Assembly (NCBI GenBank): GCA_903829855.1
Contig: CAIKRN010000008.1
Location: 1 to 18,777 of the forward strand
Direction of reading: 5' to 3'
Source: an uncultured Opitutia bacterium
GTDB taxonomy: Bacteria; Verrucomicrobiota; Verrucomicrobiia; Opitutales; UBA953
DNA length: 18,777 nt
The translations under genes and the position numbers were made by a program. A model generated the notes under the pieces. The model saw nothing but the letters and a program-made list of their open reading frames with translations, had not been told where the DNA came from and made no database searches. This document shows, piece by piece, positions 8,129-14,915 of the stretch (positions are counted from its first letter, which is position 1; each line of letters begins with the position of its first letter).

Positions 8129-10057
8129 ATGAGCGCTTCCGCCTCGATTCTTTCCGCCCTTAAGGCCGCCCAAGCTAAGGGGCGTATTTCCGCCTCAAGC
8201 CTGACCAATGCAGGGGATTGGCTTAATTCCGGCTCCCTCCCAGAAGCCGCCTTGGCTGCCTTGCAGGACCTTTGTGCCCAGGAAGCTTGGGCGGAGATTG
8301 AGGACCGTTTCTACAAGGGAATCACTTTTGGAACGGGTGGAATGCGTGGTCGTACGGTGGGACGTGTCTCCGCCGCGAACGAACTCGACGACCAAGGGCT
8401 CCCGCTGCGGGCCGCCGTCGGGTCCGCCTACTTGAATGACATCAACGTGTTGCGGGCGGTGATGGGGCTCTGGAAGCACGTCTCGGCCACTCAGCCGGGG
8501 GCACGGCTGGTTGTCGCCCACGATGTCCGCTTCTTCTCTCGCCACTTCGCCGAGCTCATCGCGGGTGCTTGGACTGAACTCGGTGGCGAGGCCTTTCTCT
8601 TTGCAGGCCCTCGCTCCACCCCCCAACTCAGTTTCTCCGTTCGTCATTTGGGCGCTCACGCTGGCGTTGTGATTACGGCCAGCCACAATCCTTCGCACGA
8701 CAATGGCTTCAAATGCTGTCTCGCCGATGGCGGCCAGGTCCTGCCTCCTCATGATGCAGCGATTGTCGCCGAAGTCGGCAAGCTGGGACCACAGGACGTC
8801 GCCCCATATCTCGAAAAAGATCTTTCGCGCGTGCAGACCGTGGGGTCGGCCGCCGAGGATGCCTACCTCGCTCGCGTGGCTGGCGTGGTCATTGATCCGG
8901 AGGTCATCTCGCGCCACACGCCCAAGGTCGTCTACACAAACGTCCATGGCACCGGCGATGTTATGGTGGTACCTGCGCTCCGCCGGGTTGGCATCGACCC
9001 CCATGTGGTGGAGGAGCAGCGGGAGCATGATGGCCGCTTCCCGACCGTCGCCTCACCTAATCCCGAGAACGCTAGTACCTTCGTTTTGGCCTTAAAACTC
9101 GCCACCGAGATTGGGGCCGACCTCGTCCTCGCCACCGACCCGGATGGTGACCGCGTCGGTGTTGCTTGCCCGCTCCCCGCTGGTGGCTTCCGATTGCTCA
9201 CGGGCAATGAGGTAGCTGCGTTGCTCACGGAGTTCCGGATTTCCTCGCTGAAGGATGCGGGTATCTTGCCCGCCGCTGGTTCGCCGAACGCCGCCGTGGT
9301 TAAATCCCTTGTCACGACGCCGTTAGTCGCCGCCATCTGCGCCCGCCACGGGGTGCGTTGTGTCGAGACGCTCGTGGGTTTTAAGTGGATCGCTCGCAAG
9401 CTGGAGAAATGGTCGCGTCGCTTGGTCGACGGCGCTGGCGCGGATGCTCCGGCCTTACCTCTCCGTCGGCGTGCTCCGTTGGCCCTCCGCCACTCCACGT
9501 TGTTCTTACTCGGTGCGGAAGAAAGTTACGGCTACCTGGCCGACGACGCCGTCCGCGACAAGGATGCCAATGCCACGGTGGTAATGCTCTGTGAGTTCGC
9601 CGCCATCCTGCGCTCCCGCGGCCGCACCTTGCTGGACGCGCTGGATGTACTTCATCTCAGCCACGGCGCCCATCACGAGGATTTATTGAATCTCGCGTTC
9701 GAAGGCGCCGAAGGCGCTGCGTGCATCCGTCGGATTGTCGCCTCATGGCGCGCCACCCCTCCAGCTGTTGTCGATGGCTCAAAGGTCGTGCGCGTGACGG
9801 ACTACGAGCACGATAAGGTTGAAGATGCGGAGGGCGACCGCGTGCCGCCCGAAGAGTTCATCCTCGCCGAGCTCGCGGATGGCCGCCGCATCGCGGTCCG
9901 CGCCTCTGGTACCGAACCGAAGGCTAAGTTCTATTCTTTCGCAAGGTCCGCGGTCACCGATGCCGACGATCTTCCCACGGCCCGCGAGCGCGCCCGCCAA
10001 TCAGCCTTGGCTCTTCGTGCCTGGCTGGAAGTCGACGCCAAGCGTCGCGCCAAATAA
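8129..10057 (+). CDS. phosphohexomutase (phosphoglucomutase/phosphomannomutase family)
   Basis: 642 residues from the ATG at 8129, which has GAGGGG just upstream. In-frame ATGs at 8048 and 8117 would only add a tail without family similarity. All four landmarks of the alpha-D-phosphohexomutase superfamily are visible: an N-terminal FGTGGMRGR (near residue 67), the catalytic phosphoserine loop TASHNPSHDNGFK (Ser185), the metal-binding ATDPDGDRVG (Asp337), the sugar-binding GAEESYGY (Glu464), and the phosphate-binding RASGTEPKAKFY (Arg591). The enzyme interconverts hexose 1- and 6-phosphates in the cytosol. The GTGGMRG start and the length of about 640 residues place it with the PGM2-like/YbbT group rather than ManB or GlmM, but sugar preference cannot be decided from motifs alone. 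It is followed four bases later by a small lipoprotein gene. Confidence 0.92.
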   Translation: MSASASILSALKAAQAKGRISASSLTNAGDWLNSGSLPEAALAALQDLCAQEAWAEIEDRFYKGITFGTGGMRGRTVGRVSAANELDDQGLPLRAAVGSAYLNDINVLRAVMGLWKHVSATQPGARLVVAHDVRFFSRHFAELIAGAWTELGGEAFLFAGPRSTPQLSFSVRHLGAHAGVVITASHNPSHDNGFKCCLADGGQVLPPHDAAIVAEVGKLGPQDVAPYLEKDLSRVQTVGSAAEDAYLARVAGVVIDPEVISRHTPKVVYTNVHGTGDVMVVPALRRVGIDPHVVEEQREHDGRFPTVASPNPENASTFVLALKLATEIGADLVLATDPDGDRVGVACPLPAGGFRLLTGNEVAALLTEFRISSLKDAGILPAAGSPNAAVVKSLVTTPLVAAICARHGVRCVETLVGFKWIARKLEKWSRRLVDGAGADAPALPLRRRAPLALRHSTLFLLGAEESYGYLADDAVRDKDANATVVMLCEFAAILRSRGRTLLDALDVLHLSHGAHHEDLLNLAFEGAEGAACIRRIVASWRATPPAVVDGSKVVRVTDYEHDKVEDAEGDRVPPEEFILAELADGRRIAVRASGTEPKAKFYSFARSAVTDADDLPTARERARQSALALRAWLEVDAKRRAK

Positions 10058-10061
10058 TCTC

Positions 10062-10292
10062 ATGAAACTCCTATTGCTCACTCCCTGTCTCCTTTTGGTC
10101 GGCTGTGCGATCCCGCCGAACGACTCTTCTTTTGTTGCCGAGAAGACGCCCGTAGCGGCGGCCCTTGCCGGCCAGCCGGCGGCCGACGGTACTTTGGAAG
10201 AACGTCTGCGTGATGCTAACCAGAAGAATGATGACCGGCTGCTCAAGGGCGACTGGCGTGCCGCCCGCCCAGCCGTCGGCCCCCGTCCCTGA
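10062..10292 (+). CDS. small putative lipoprotein
   Basis: 76 residues. The N-terminus MKLLLLTPCLLLVGC is a short lipoprotein signal peptide with a lipobox (LVGC), giving a lipidated Cys15 after cleavage. The mature part is about 62 residues, polar and without a recognisable domain; it includes an acidic/basic helical stretch (EERLRDANQKNDDRLLKGDW). The gene begins four bases after the phosphohexomutase stop and is probably co-transcribed with it. Its TGA abuts the reversed TAA of aroB with no base between. No function can be assigned. An N-terminal extension in the same frame exists but lies inside the phosphohexomutase gene, and the lipobox fixes the start here. Confidence 0.72.
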   Translation: MKLLLLTPCLLLVGCAIPPNDSSFVAEKTPVAAALAGQPAADGTLEERLRDANQKNDDRLLKGDWRAARPAVGPRP

Positions 10293-11390
10293 TTAACGAA
10301 TCGCTCCGCCCGCAAGGAGCGCCGCAACGGCATCCTCCTCGGGGACGGTGTCGGAGGTGCTGGCCGCTCCGATACCGTCCTGAAGGATGAAGCGCAGTTT
10401 GCCACCGCGCACTTTTTTATCGCGGCGCATGGCGGCGAGCATGGGCTCAACAGGTAGAGGTGCGCGTAATTGGGTCGGCAGGTGGTGGGAGGCGATCACC
10501 GCGGTGATTTGCTCGGCTTGGGCGGCGGTGCAATGGCCGAGGCCACAGGAGAGGCGGGCCGCCATGACGAGGCCGATGGCGACGGCTTCGCCGTGCAGGT
10601 AAGTGCCATAGCCAGCGGTGGCTTCGACGGCGTGGCCGAAAGTGTGGCCGAGGTTCAACAAGGCGCGCCCGCCGTGAGCACTGGTCTCGCGCTCATCGCC
10701 GGCAACGACAGCGGCTTTGATTTCCACGCAGCGGCGGATGATACGCGCAAGCAGCGGGTGATTCCAGGCCATCGGGGCGTTTTGTTCGAGCAGGCCGAAC
10801 AGGTCGGCGTCAGCGAGTAAGCCATGCTTAATCACTTCGGCCATGCCGGCGGCGAATTCGCGGGGCGGCAGGGTGGCGAGTAAATCGGTATCCGCCCAGA
10901 CGGCGGTCGGCTGGTGAAAGTTCCCGACAAGATTTTTACCGGCTGCCAGATTGATGCCGGTCTTACCGCCCACCGAGCTGTCGACCATCGCCAGCAGGGT
11001 GGTGGGTATTTGGTAGAAATCTACGCCCCGCTGGTAGGAGGCTGCCGCAAATCCGGCGAGGTCGCCGATAACGCCTCCACCTAATGCGAAGACGGCCCCG
11101 TCGCGGGCGACGCCACTGGCCGCGAGAAAATCCCAGACACGGGCGAGTTCTGCGGCAGACTTAGCCGTCTCGCCGTCTTGCGCCGTGACCAGCACGGGCA
11201 TGAGCTTGGCGAGCTCCTGGGTTAATTCCGGTAAAGCACGAGCCACGCCGGGTGAGGTCAGGGTGGCACACTTCTGACCAGCGGCCACCCGTCGGGCGGC
11301 GGTGGTAATCACCTCTTGGCGCAGGCCGGGGCCGATGCGTACGGGGTAGGAGCGTGCTCCTAGTTCGACGGTGACTGTCTCGGCCGGCAT
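10293..11390 (-). CDS. aroB: 3-dehydroquinate synthase
   Basis: 365 residues, the normal family length. AroB converts DAHP to 3-dehydroquinate, the second step of the shikimate pathway, using NAD and a divalent metal. Visible motifs: the glycine-rich nucleotide site GGGVIGDLAGFAAASYQRG (near 104-122), the substrate segment PTTLLAMVDSSVGGKTGIN (near 129-147), and the metal ligands Glu185 in GMAEVIKHG, His249 in LNLGHTFGHA and His266 in YLHGEAVAIG. Every catalytic landmark is present, so the enzyme should be active. It is the last gene of the ribB-ribH-nusB-ftsY-aroB run, 42 bases after ftsY, with no clear ribosome-binding site before its ATG. Its stop codon abuts the stop of the convergent lipoprotein gene. 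Confidence 0.96.
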   Translation of the reverse strand: MPAETVTVELGARSYPVRIGPGLRQEVITTAARRVAAGQKCATLTSPGVARALPELTQELAKLMPVLVTAQDGETAKSAAELARVWDFLAASGVARDGAVFALGGGVIGDLAGFAAASYQRGVDFYQIPTTLLAMVDSSVGGKTGINLAAGKNLVGNFHQPTAVWADTDLLATLPPREFAAGMAEVIKHGLLADADLFGLLEQNAPMAWNHPLLARIIRRCVEIKAAVVAGDERETSAHGGRALLNLGHTFGHAVEATAGYGTYLHGEAVAIGLVMAARLSCGLGHCTAAQAEQITAVIASHHLPTQLRAPLPVEPMLAAMRRDKKVRGGKLRFILQDGIGAASTSDTVPEEDAVAALLAGGAIR

Positions 11391-11432
11391 GGACGCAGGC
11401 TGGAGTCGGAGCGTGCCGCTGGCAAGACAACC

Positions 11433-12338
11433 TCACTCGCCCAGACCGAGGACGGAGCGGGCGTAGGCTTGTGCATCAAAGGGCTGTAGGTCTGCGGGCT
11501 GTTCGCCGACACCAATGAAACGCACGGGCACATTGAGTTCGCGGACCACGGCGACGAGCGCGCCGCCCCGGGCCGTCCCATCGAGCTTAGTCACAATCAG
11601 GCCGGTGAGCCCGACGGCTTCATGGAAAACTTTGGCCTGCTCGATGGAGTTTGCGCCAAGGGAGCCATCCAGCACCAACCACTTTTCGTGAGGCGCGCCC
11701 TCGCAAGCTTTACCCGTGACGCGGACAACTTTGCGCAATTCTTCCAGCAGATGGGCTTTGGTGTGCAGACGGCCGGCCGTATCCAGCACGACGACATCAA
11801 CGCCGCGGGCGACACCCGCTTTGATGGCGTCAAAGGCGACGGCCGCCGGGTCGGCACCCGCGGCGCCACCGACGACTTGCACGCCGAGGCGATCCGCCCA
11901 GGCGGAGAGTTGTTCGCCAGCGGCGGCCCGGAAAGTATCGCAGGCACCCAGGAGACAGGTCCGTTTGTCTTGCTGCCAGCGCCACGCAAGTTTGGCGGCA
12001 GTGGTCGTCTTGCCGGCGCCATTGACGCCTAAGAGCATAATCACCTGCGGCTTGGCGGAAGCAGTGGATGCTGGGGTGGCTCCGCCCAAGGCTTTGACGA
12101 TAGCGGCGACCGCGGCCTCCGCCGGGGTCGTCTTGCGAAGTGCGGCATCGGTCTTCCATGCCGTTTGGGCGGCGGCCACGACTTCCTCTGACGTCGCGGG
12201 CCCGAAGTCGGCGGCGATGAGTCTTTCCCGCAACTGCTCCGCTGACTGCGCGTCGATTGGACGGGCCAGCAAATTGGCGACGGCTTCGGCCGTGCGGCTC
12301 AAGCCGGATTTCAGTCGCTCGAAGAAGCCGCCCGCCAT
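11433..12338 (-). CDS. ftsY: signal recognition particle receptor FtsY
   Basis: 301 residues containing the NG GTPase core only. The N-terminus MAGGFFERLKSGLSRTAEAV is a short amphipathic helix able to touch the membrane; the long acidic A domain of E. coli FtsY is absent. GTPase motifs: G1 GVNGAGKTTT (residue 104), DTFRAAAGEQL (134; the FtsY form, where Ffh has DTFRPAA-type), G3 DTAGRLHTK (186), G4 TKLDGTARGG (250) and G5 GVGEQPADLQPFD (276). Small departures from the usual family pattern are AAKLA after G1, GAN where GQN is common near residue 228, and Arg for Lys in G4. FtsY docks ribosome-SRP complexes at the membrane. It starts three bases after the stop of the S10-NusB fusion gene. Confidence 0.94.
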   Translation of the reverse strand: MAGGFFERLKSGLSRTAEAVANLLARPIDAQSAEQLRERLIAADFGPATSEEVVAAAQTAWKTDAALRKTTPAEAAVAAIVKALGGATPASTASAKPQVIMLLGVNGAGKTTTAAKLAWRWQQDKRTCLLGACDTFRAAAGEQLSAWADRLGVQVVGGAAGADPAAVAFDAIKAGVARGVDVVVLDTAGRLHTKAHLLEELRKVVRVTGKACEGAPHEKWLVLDGSLGANSIEQAKVFHEAVGLTGLIVTKLDGTARGGALVAVVRELNVPVRFIGVGEQPADLQPFDAQAYARSVLGLGE

Positions 12339-12341
12339 GGC

Positions 12342-13124
12342 TTAGTTGCCCTCGGCTTTGCGCGGGTCGCGCCCGAGCTCTTCTTTGTAACTGTCGAGGA
12401 TACCGTTCACGAAACGCTTGGATTCTTCCGTCGAGAATTCCTTGGCGATGTCGACGGCCTCGTTGATGCTCACGACCGGCGGGATGTCCGTGCGGCGCAT
12501 GAGTTCAAAGATGGCCACGCGCAGAATGGATAGGTCGACGCGGGCGATGCGGGCGAACGCCCAGTTCTTAGCATACTTACCGATGACCTCGTCGATGAGT
12601 GCCACATCCCGGATGACTCCGTGGATAAGTTCCTCCGCAAAGGAGAAGTATTCGCGAGGCTGTTCGCGCTCGGTGAAGAAGTCAAAGAGGGTGGTGACCA
12701 TGTCGCCGTGGCGTTGGACTTCCCAGGAGCAGAGAAACTGCATGGCGGCGACGCGATTATCGTGGCGACGGTTACGCTTGGCTGGAGTGGCGTTAGGGTC
12801 TGGGACGATGGGATCATCTGGCGCCACGATGCTGATCTCGATGCCCGTGGGCAGGTTGATGCGGCGCATCACTTCGACGGTCTGGGCAGTCGAGTTGATG
12901 ATTTCAATATTGCGACGATGGCTACGGATCTCGTCCTGACCGGCGGCGCGGTAGACCTCCACTTGTGACGGCAGGGGAAAGGGGCCCGAGATGCGGGCTC
13001 CCGTTGGGGCTACGCTGGCGACGATGTCCGCCGCGGACTGGTCGATCATGCGGTAATCCACCCCCTTGATGCGAATGCGGATTTTAGCCCGGGCGGAGGG
13101 CGAAATGGGAGAGTCGGGGTCCAT
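12342..13124 (-). CDS. nusB: ribosomal protein S10 (NusE)-NusB fusion antitermination factor
   Basis: 260 residues in one unbroken frame. Residues 15-99 are an S10/NusE fold: KIRIRIKGVDYRMIDQSA, then TGARISGPFPLP, EIRSHRRNIEII, and TVEVMRRINLPTGIEISI. Each aligns with E. coli S10 (IRIRLKAFDHRLIDQ, TGAQVRGPIPLP, EIRTHLRLVDIV, TVDALMRLDLAAGVDVQI). A proline- and acid-containing linker (about 100-115) leads to NusB at about 116-250, with arginine-rich AKRNRRHDNR, then RVDLSILRVAIFELMRRTD, VSINEAVDIAKEF and KRFVNGILD. NusB and S10 form the heterodimer that binds boxA RNA during antitermination. Between PLPS and EIRSH there are 11 residues where E. coli S10 has 21, so the ribosome-binding loop is shortened. 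The start ATG shares one base with the ribH stop (TGATG). Each homology is clear from motifs; a single-chain antitermination role is inferred. Confidence 0.93.
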   Translation of the reverse strand: MDPDSPISPSARAKIRIRIKGVDYRMIDQSAADIVASVAPTGARISGPFPLPSQVEVYRAAGQDEIRSHRRNIEIINSTAQTVEVMRRINLPTGIEISIVAPDDPIVPDPNATPAKRNRRHDNRVAAMQFLCSWEVQRHGDMVTTLFDFFTEREQPREYFSFAEELIHGVIRDVALIDEVIGKYAKNWAFARIARVDLSILRVAIFELMRRTDIPPVVSINEAVDIAKEFSTEESKRFVNGILDSYKEELGRDPRKAEGN

Positions 13125-13660
13125 CAGTTCTGGGCGAAAGGGTCTTGGCCAGCGCGCTTGCGTTCCTCGTCTTCGACCTGATCGAGGCGTTCACCGAGGG
13201 TTACGCGATGGCGTGCCATGGTAAGGGCGGCGTGGCCGAACTCGGCACCGCGGTCTAGGGCGCCCAGGCAACGCTCGACGGCCTGCTCGCGGGTGTTCGT
13301 CACGACGATGCCATTGATGACCGGCACTTCGGCGCGGAGGGCGACATCTTGGAGTGCCTTGGCAGTCGAATGGGCGATGATCTCGTGGTGCGGGGTATCC
13401 CCGGCGACGACGACGCCCAGTCCAATGACGCAATCAAAGTCACCCGACATCGCGGTCATGTAGGCAGCGTAAGGAATCTCGCCTGAGCCAGGGACTTCGA
13501 TGATGCGGATATTGTCTTCGGCCACGCGGGCGGACCGCAGGGCTTTGACCGCATTCTTACGCAGGGCCTGGACGAGCTCCCCATTATATCCCGCCGTTAC
13601 AATCGCGAAGCGGAGATCAGCGCCGTCAAGGGCGTCAGGGATGGGCTTATCTAGGCTCAT
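13124..13660 (-). CDS. ribH: 6,7-dimethyl-8-ribityllumazine synthase
   Basis: 178 residues from the ATG at 13660 (MSLDKPIPDALDG). An in-frame TTG at 13708 would add 16 residues; a GGAGGAGG just after that TTG is too far from the ATG to be its ribosome site, so the start is less certain than the gene. RibH condenses 3,4-dihydroxy-2-butanone 4-phosphate with a ribitylaminopyrimidine, the penultimate step of riboflavin synthesis. Landmarks: TAGYNGELVQAL (Tyr25 where Phe or Trp usually stacks on the substrate), EVPGSGEIPYAA, GLGVVVAGDTPHHEII with the likely catalytic His91, PVINGIVVTNTREQAVER with the phosphate-contacting Arg130, and a polar C-terminal tail of about 28 residues beyond the usual end. 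It lies between ribB and nusB, matching the widespread ribH-nusB pairing. Confidence 0.93.
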   Translation of the reverse strand: MSLDKPIPDALDGADLRFAIVTAGYNGELVQALRKNAVKALRSARVAEDNIRIIEVPGSGEIPYAAYMTAMSGDFDCVIGLGVVVAGDTPHHEIIAHSTAKALQDVALRAEVPVINGIVVTNTREQAVERCLGALDRGAEFGHAALTMARHRVTLGERLDQVEDEERKRAGQDPFAQN

Positions 13661-13728
13661 GGCAGAAGAACGGATTGCCGATGGAGGGGTTTCCTCCTCC
13701 GTCTGCAAGCGGAAACGGCGGAAAGTCC

Positions 13729-14805
13729 TTAGAAGGGAACTTGTTCGACGATTTCCAGCCCGTAGCCACCGAGTCCGACTACCTTGCGTGGGTTGTTCGT
13801 GATGAGCCGAATTCGGCGTAAGCCGATGTGGGACAGAATCTGTGCACCGATGCCGTAGTCGCGTGCATCCATCGTGCCAAGGCGGATGCCGTCTTGGTCG
13901 GCATGCATGCCGCCGAAGGGTTGGGTAACGTGGACAATGACGCCCCGCCCAGCTTTGGCGACAGCCTCAAAGCTGGCGGCTAGCGAAGTGCCCGCACCAA
14001 AAGCATCACCGCGGAAAAGGTCACCGAGCAGGTTTTCGCGCTGCACGCGCACAAGCGTCGGGGACTCGTCGGGAGTGCCGAGGGTGAAGGCGAGGTGTTG
14101 GCGACCATCCGGCAGCGAACGATAGACGCGGAGCTTGAACTCGCCCCAGGCCGAATGGAAATCACGCTCAGCGATGAGCTCAACAAGTCGTTCGCTGCGG
14201 TGGCGGAACTCGATGAGTTGCGCGATGGAGATCATGTGCAGCCCAAACTTCTTTTTGAGTTCGACGAGTTCCGGCAAGCGAGCCATCGAGCCGTCTTCAT
14301 TGAGGATCTCGCAAATCACCCCGCTGGGGTGCAGGCCGGCGAGGGAGGCGAGATCGACCGCGGCCTCCGTGTGACCGGCACGTTGCAAGACACCCCCAGG
14401 GCGGGCTAGCAGCGGAAAGATGTGTCCGGGTTGAACCAACTCTTCGGGTTTCGCCTGTGGATTCGCGAGGATGGCGATCGTCTTGGCGCGATCGTAGGCG
14501 GAGATGCCGGTGGAGATGCCGTCGGCGGCGTCGACGGAGACGGCGAACGCCGTGCGCTGCGACTCACGATTCTCCGGGACCATCTGAGAGATCCCCAGGC
14601 GCCGCAACTGATGCTCCACCGTCGGTACACAGATGAGCCCGCGCGCATGGCGGATCATCATGTTGACGGTCTCGGGCGTGGCCTTCGAAGCCGCCATGAC
14701 GAGGTCGCCTTCGTTCTCCCGGTTTTCGTCATCCGTCACAATGACGAGCTTCCCCGCGGCGATGTCCGCGAGGGCTTCCTCGATGGTGTCGAAGGGCTCG
14801 TGCAT
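13729..14805 (-). CDS. ribB: RibB with degenerate RibA domain (RibBX-like)
   Basis: 358 residues from the ATG at 14805 (MHEPFDTIEEALADI). A longer frame reaches 14991 but overlaps the upstream gene. Residues 1-200 are 3,4-dihydroxy-2-butanone 4-phosphate synthase with intact motifs: DDENRENEGDL (25), RHARGLICVP (52), DGISTGISAYDRAKT (95), HIFPLLARPGGVLQRAGHTEA (128) and GVICEILNEDGSMAR (162). Residues about 210-358 resemble GTP cyclohydrolase II, but the three zinc cysteines of the C-x10-C-x-C motif are replaced (Asn258, Phe269, Ala271), and the RQEGRGIGL catalytic stretch reads HVTQPFGGMHA. The end is well kept (DARDYGIGAQIL, TNNPRKVVGLGGYG). So only the RibB activity is expected, as described for RibBX proteins of proteobacteria. 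It heads the run into ribH and has a structured leader. Confidence 0.93.
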   Translation of the reverse strand: MHEPFDTIEEALADIAAGKLVIVTDDENRENEGDLVMAASKATPETVNMMIRHARGLICVPTVEHQLRRLGISQMVPENRESQRTAFAVSVDAADGISTGISAYDRAKTIAILANPQAKPEELVQPGHIFPLLARPGGVLQRAGHTEAAVDLASLAGLHPSGVICEILNEDGSMARLPELVELKKKFGLHMISIAQLIEFRHRSERLVELIAERDFHSAWGEFKLRVYRSLPDGRQHLAFTLGTPDESPTLVRVQRENLLGDLFRGDAFGAGTSLAASFEAVAKAGRGVIVHVTQPFGGMHADQDGIRLGTMDARDYGIGAQILSHIGLRRIRLITNNPRKVVGLGGYGLEIVEQVPF

Positions 14806-14815
14806 GAGATAGAAG

Positions 14816-14893
14816 GAGGTTTGAACTTGGGAGTTCTGCTCGGCGGTGCAAGCGGGGAGATGGCTTCGGGTCGGCGGCAGGGGCTCAAACCTC
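14816..14893 (-). promoter_or_regulatory. long-range stem in the ribB leader
   Basis: Arms at 14883-14893 and 14816-14826 can form an 11-bp helix with ten Watson-Crick pairs and one G-U. They enclose 56 bases, and the 3' arm ends 10 bases before the ribB ATG. A closing stem placed against the start codon is the layout of a translational regulator or riboswitch. The enclosed sequence does not match the FMN riboswitch consensus as I know it. The inverted repeat is seen directly; any regulatory role is inferred. Confidence 0.4.
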
Positions 14894-14915
14894 ACATTCT
14901 CAGTGGTCGGACGCC

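Noticed and set aside
8195..9028. A 277-codon minus-strand frame within the phosphohexomutase gene
   Set aside because: It is antisense to intact catalytic motifs on the plus strand and has no domain of its own.
12342..13124. The S10-NusB fusion as a sequencing artefact joining two genes
   Set aside because: The frame is continuous, and it overlaps ribH by one base and precedes ftsY by three, the usual tight spacing of this run. The S10 part also has a shortened loop unlike a ribosomal copy, so it is unlikely to be a misjoined rpsJ.
14806..14915. An FMN riboswitch before ribB
   Set aside because: The conserved core blocks of the FMN riboswitch as I know them are not present, and the enclosed region is too short. 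Only a simple closing stem is seen.
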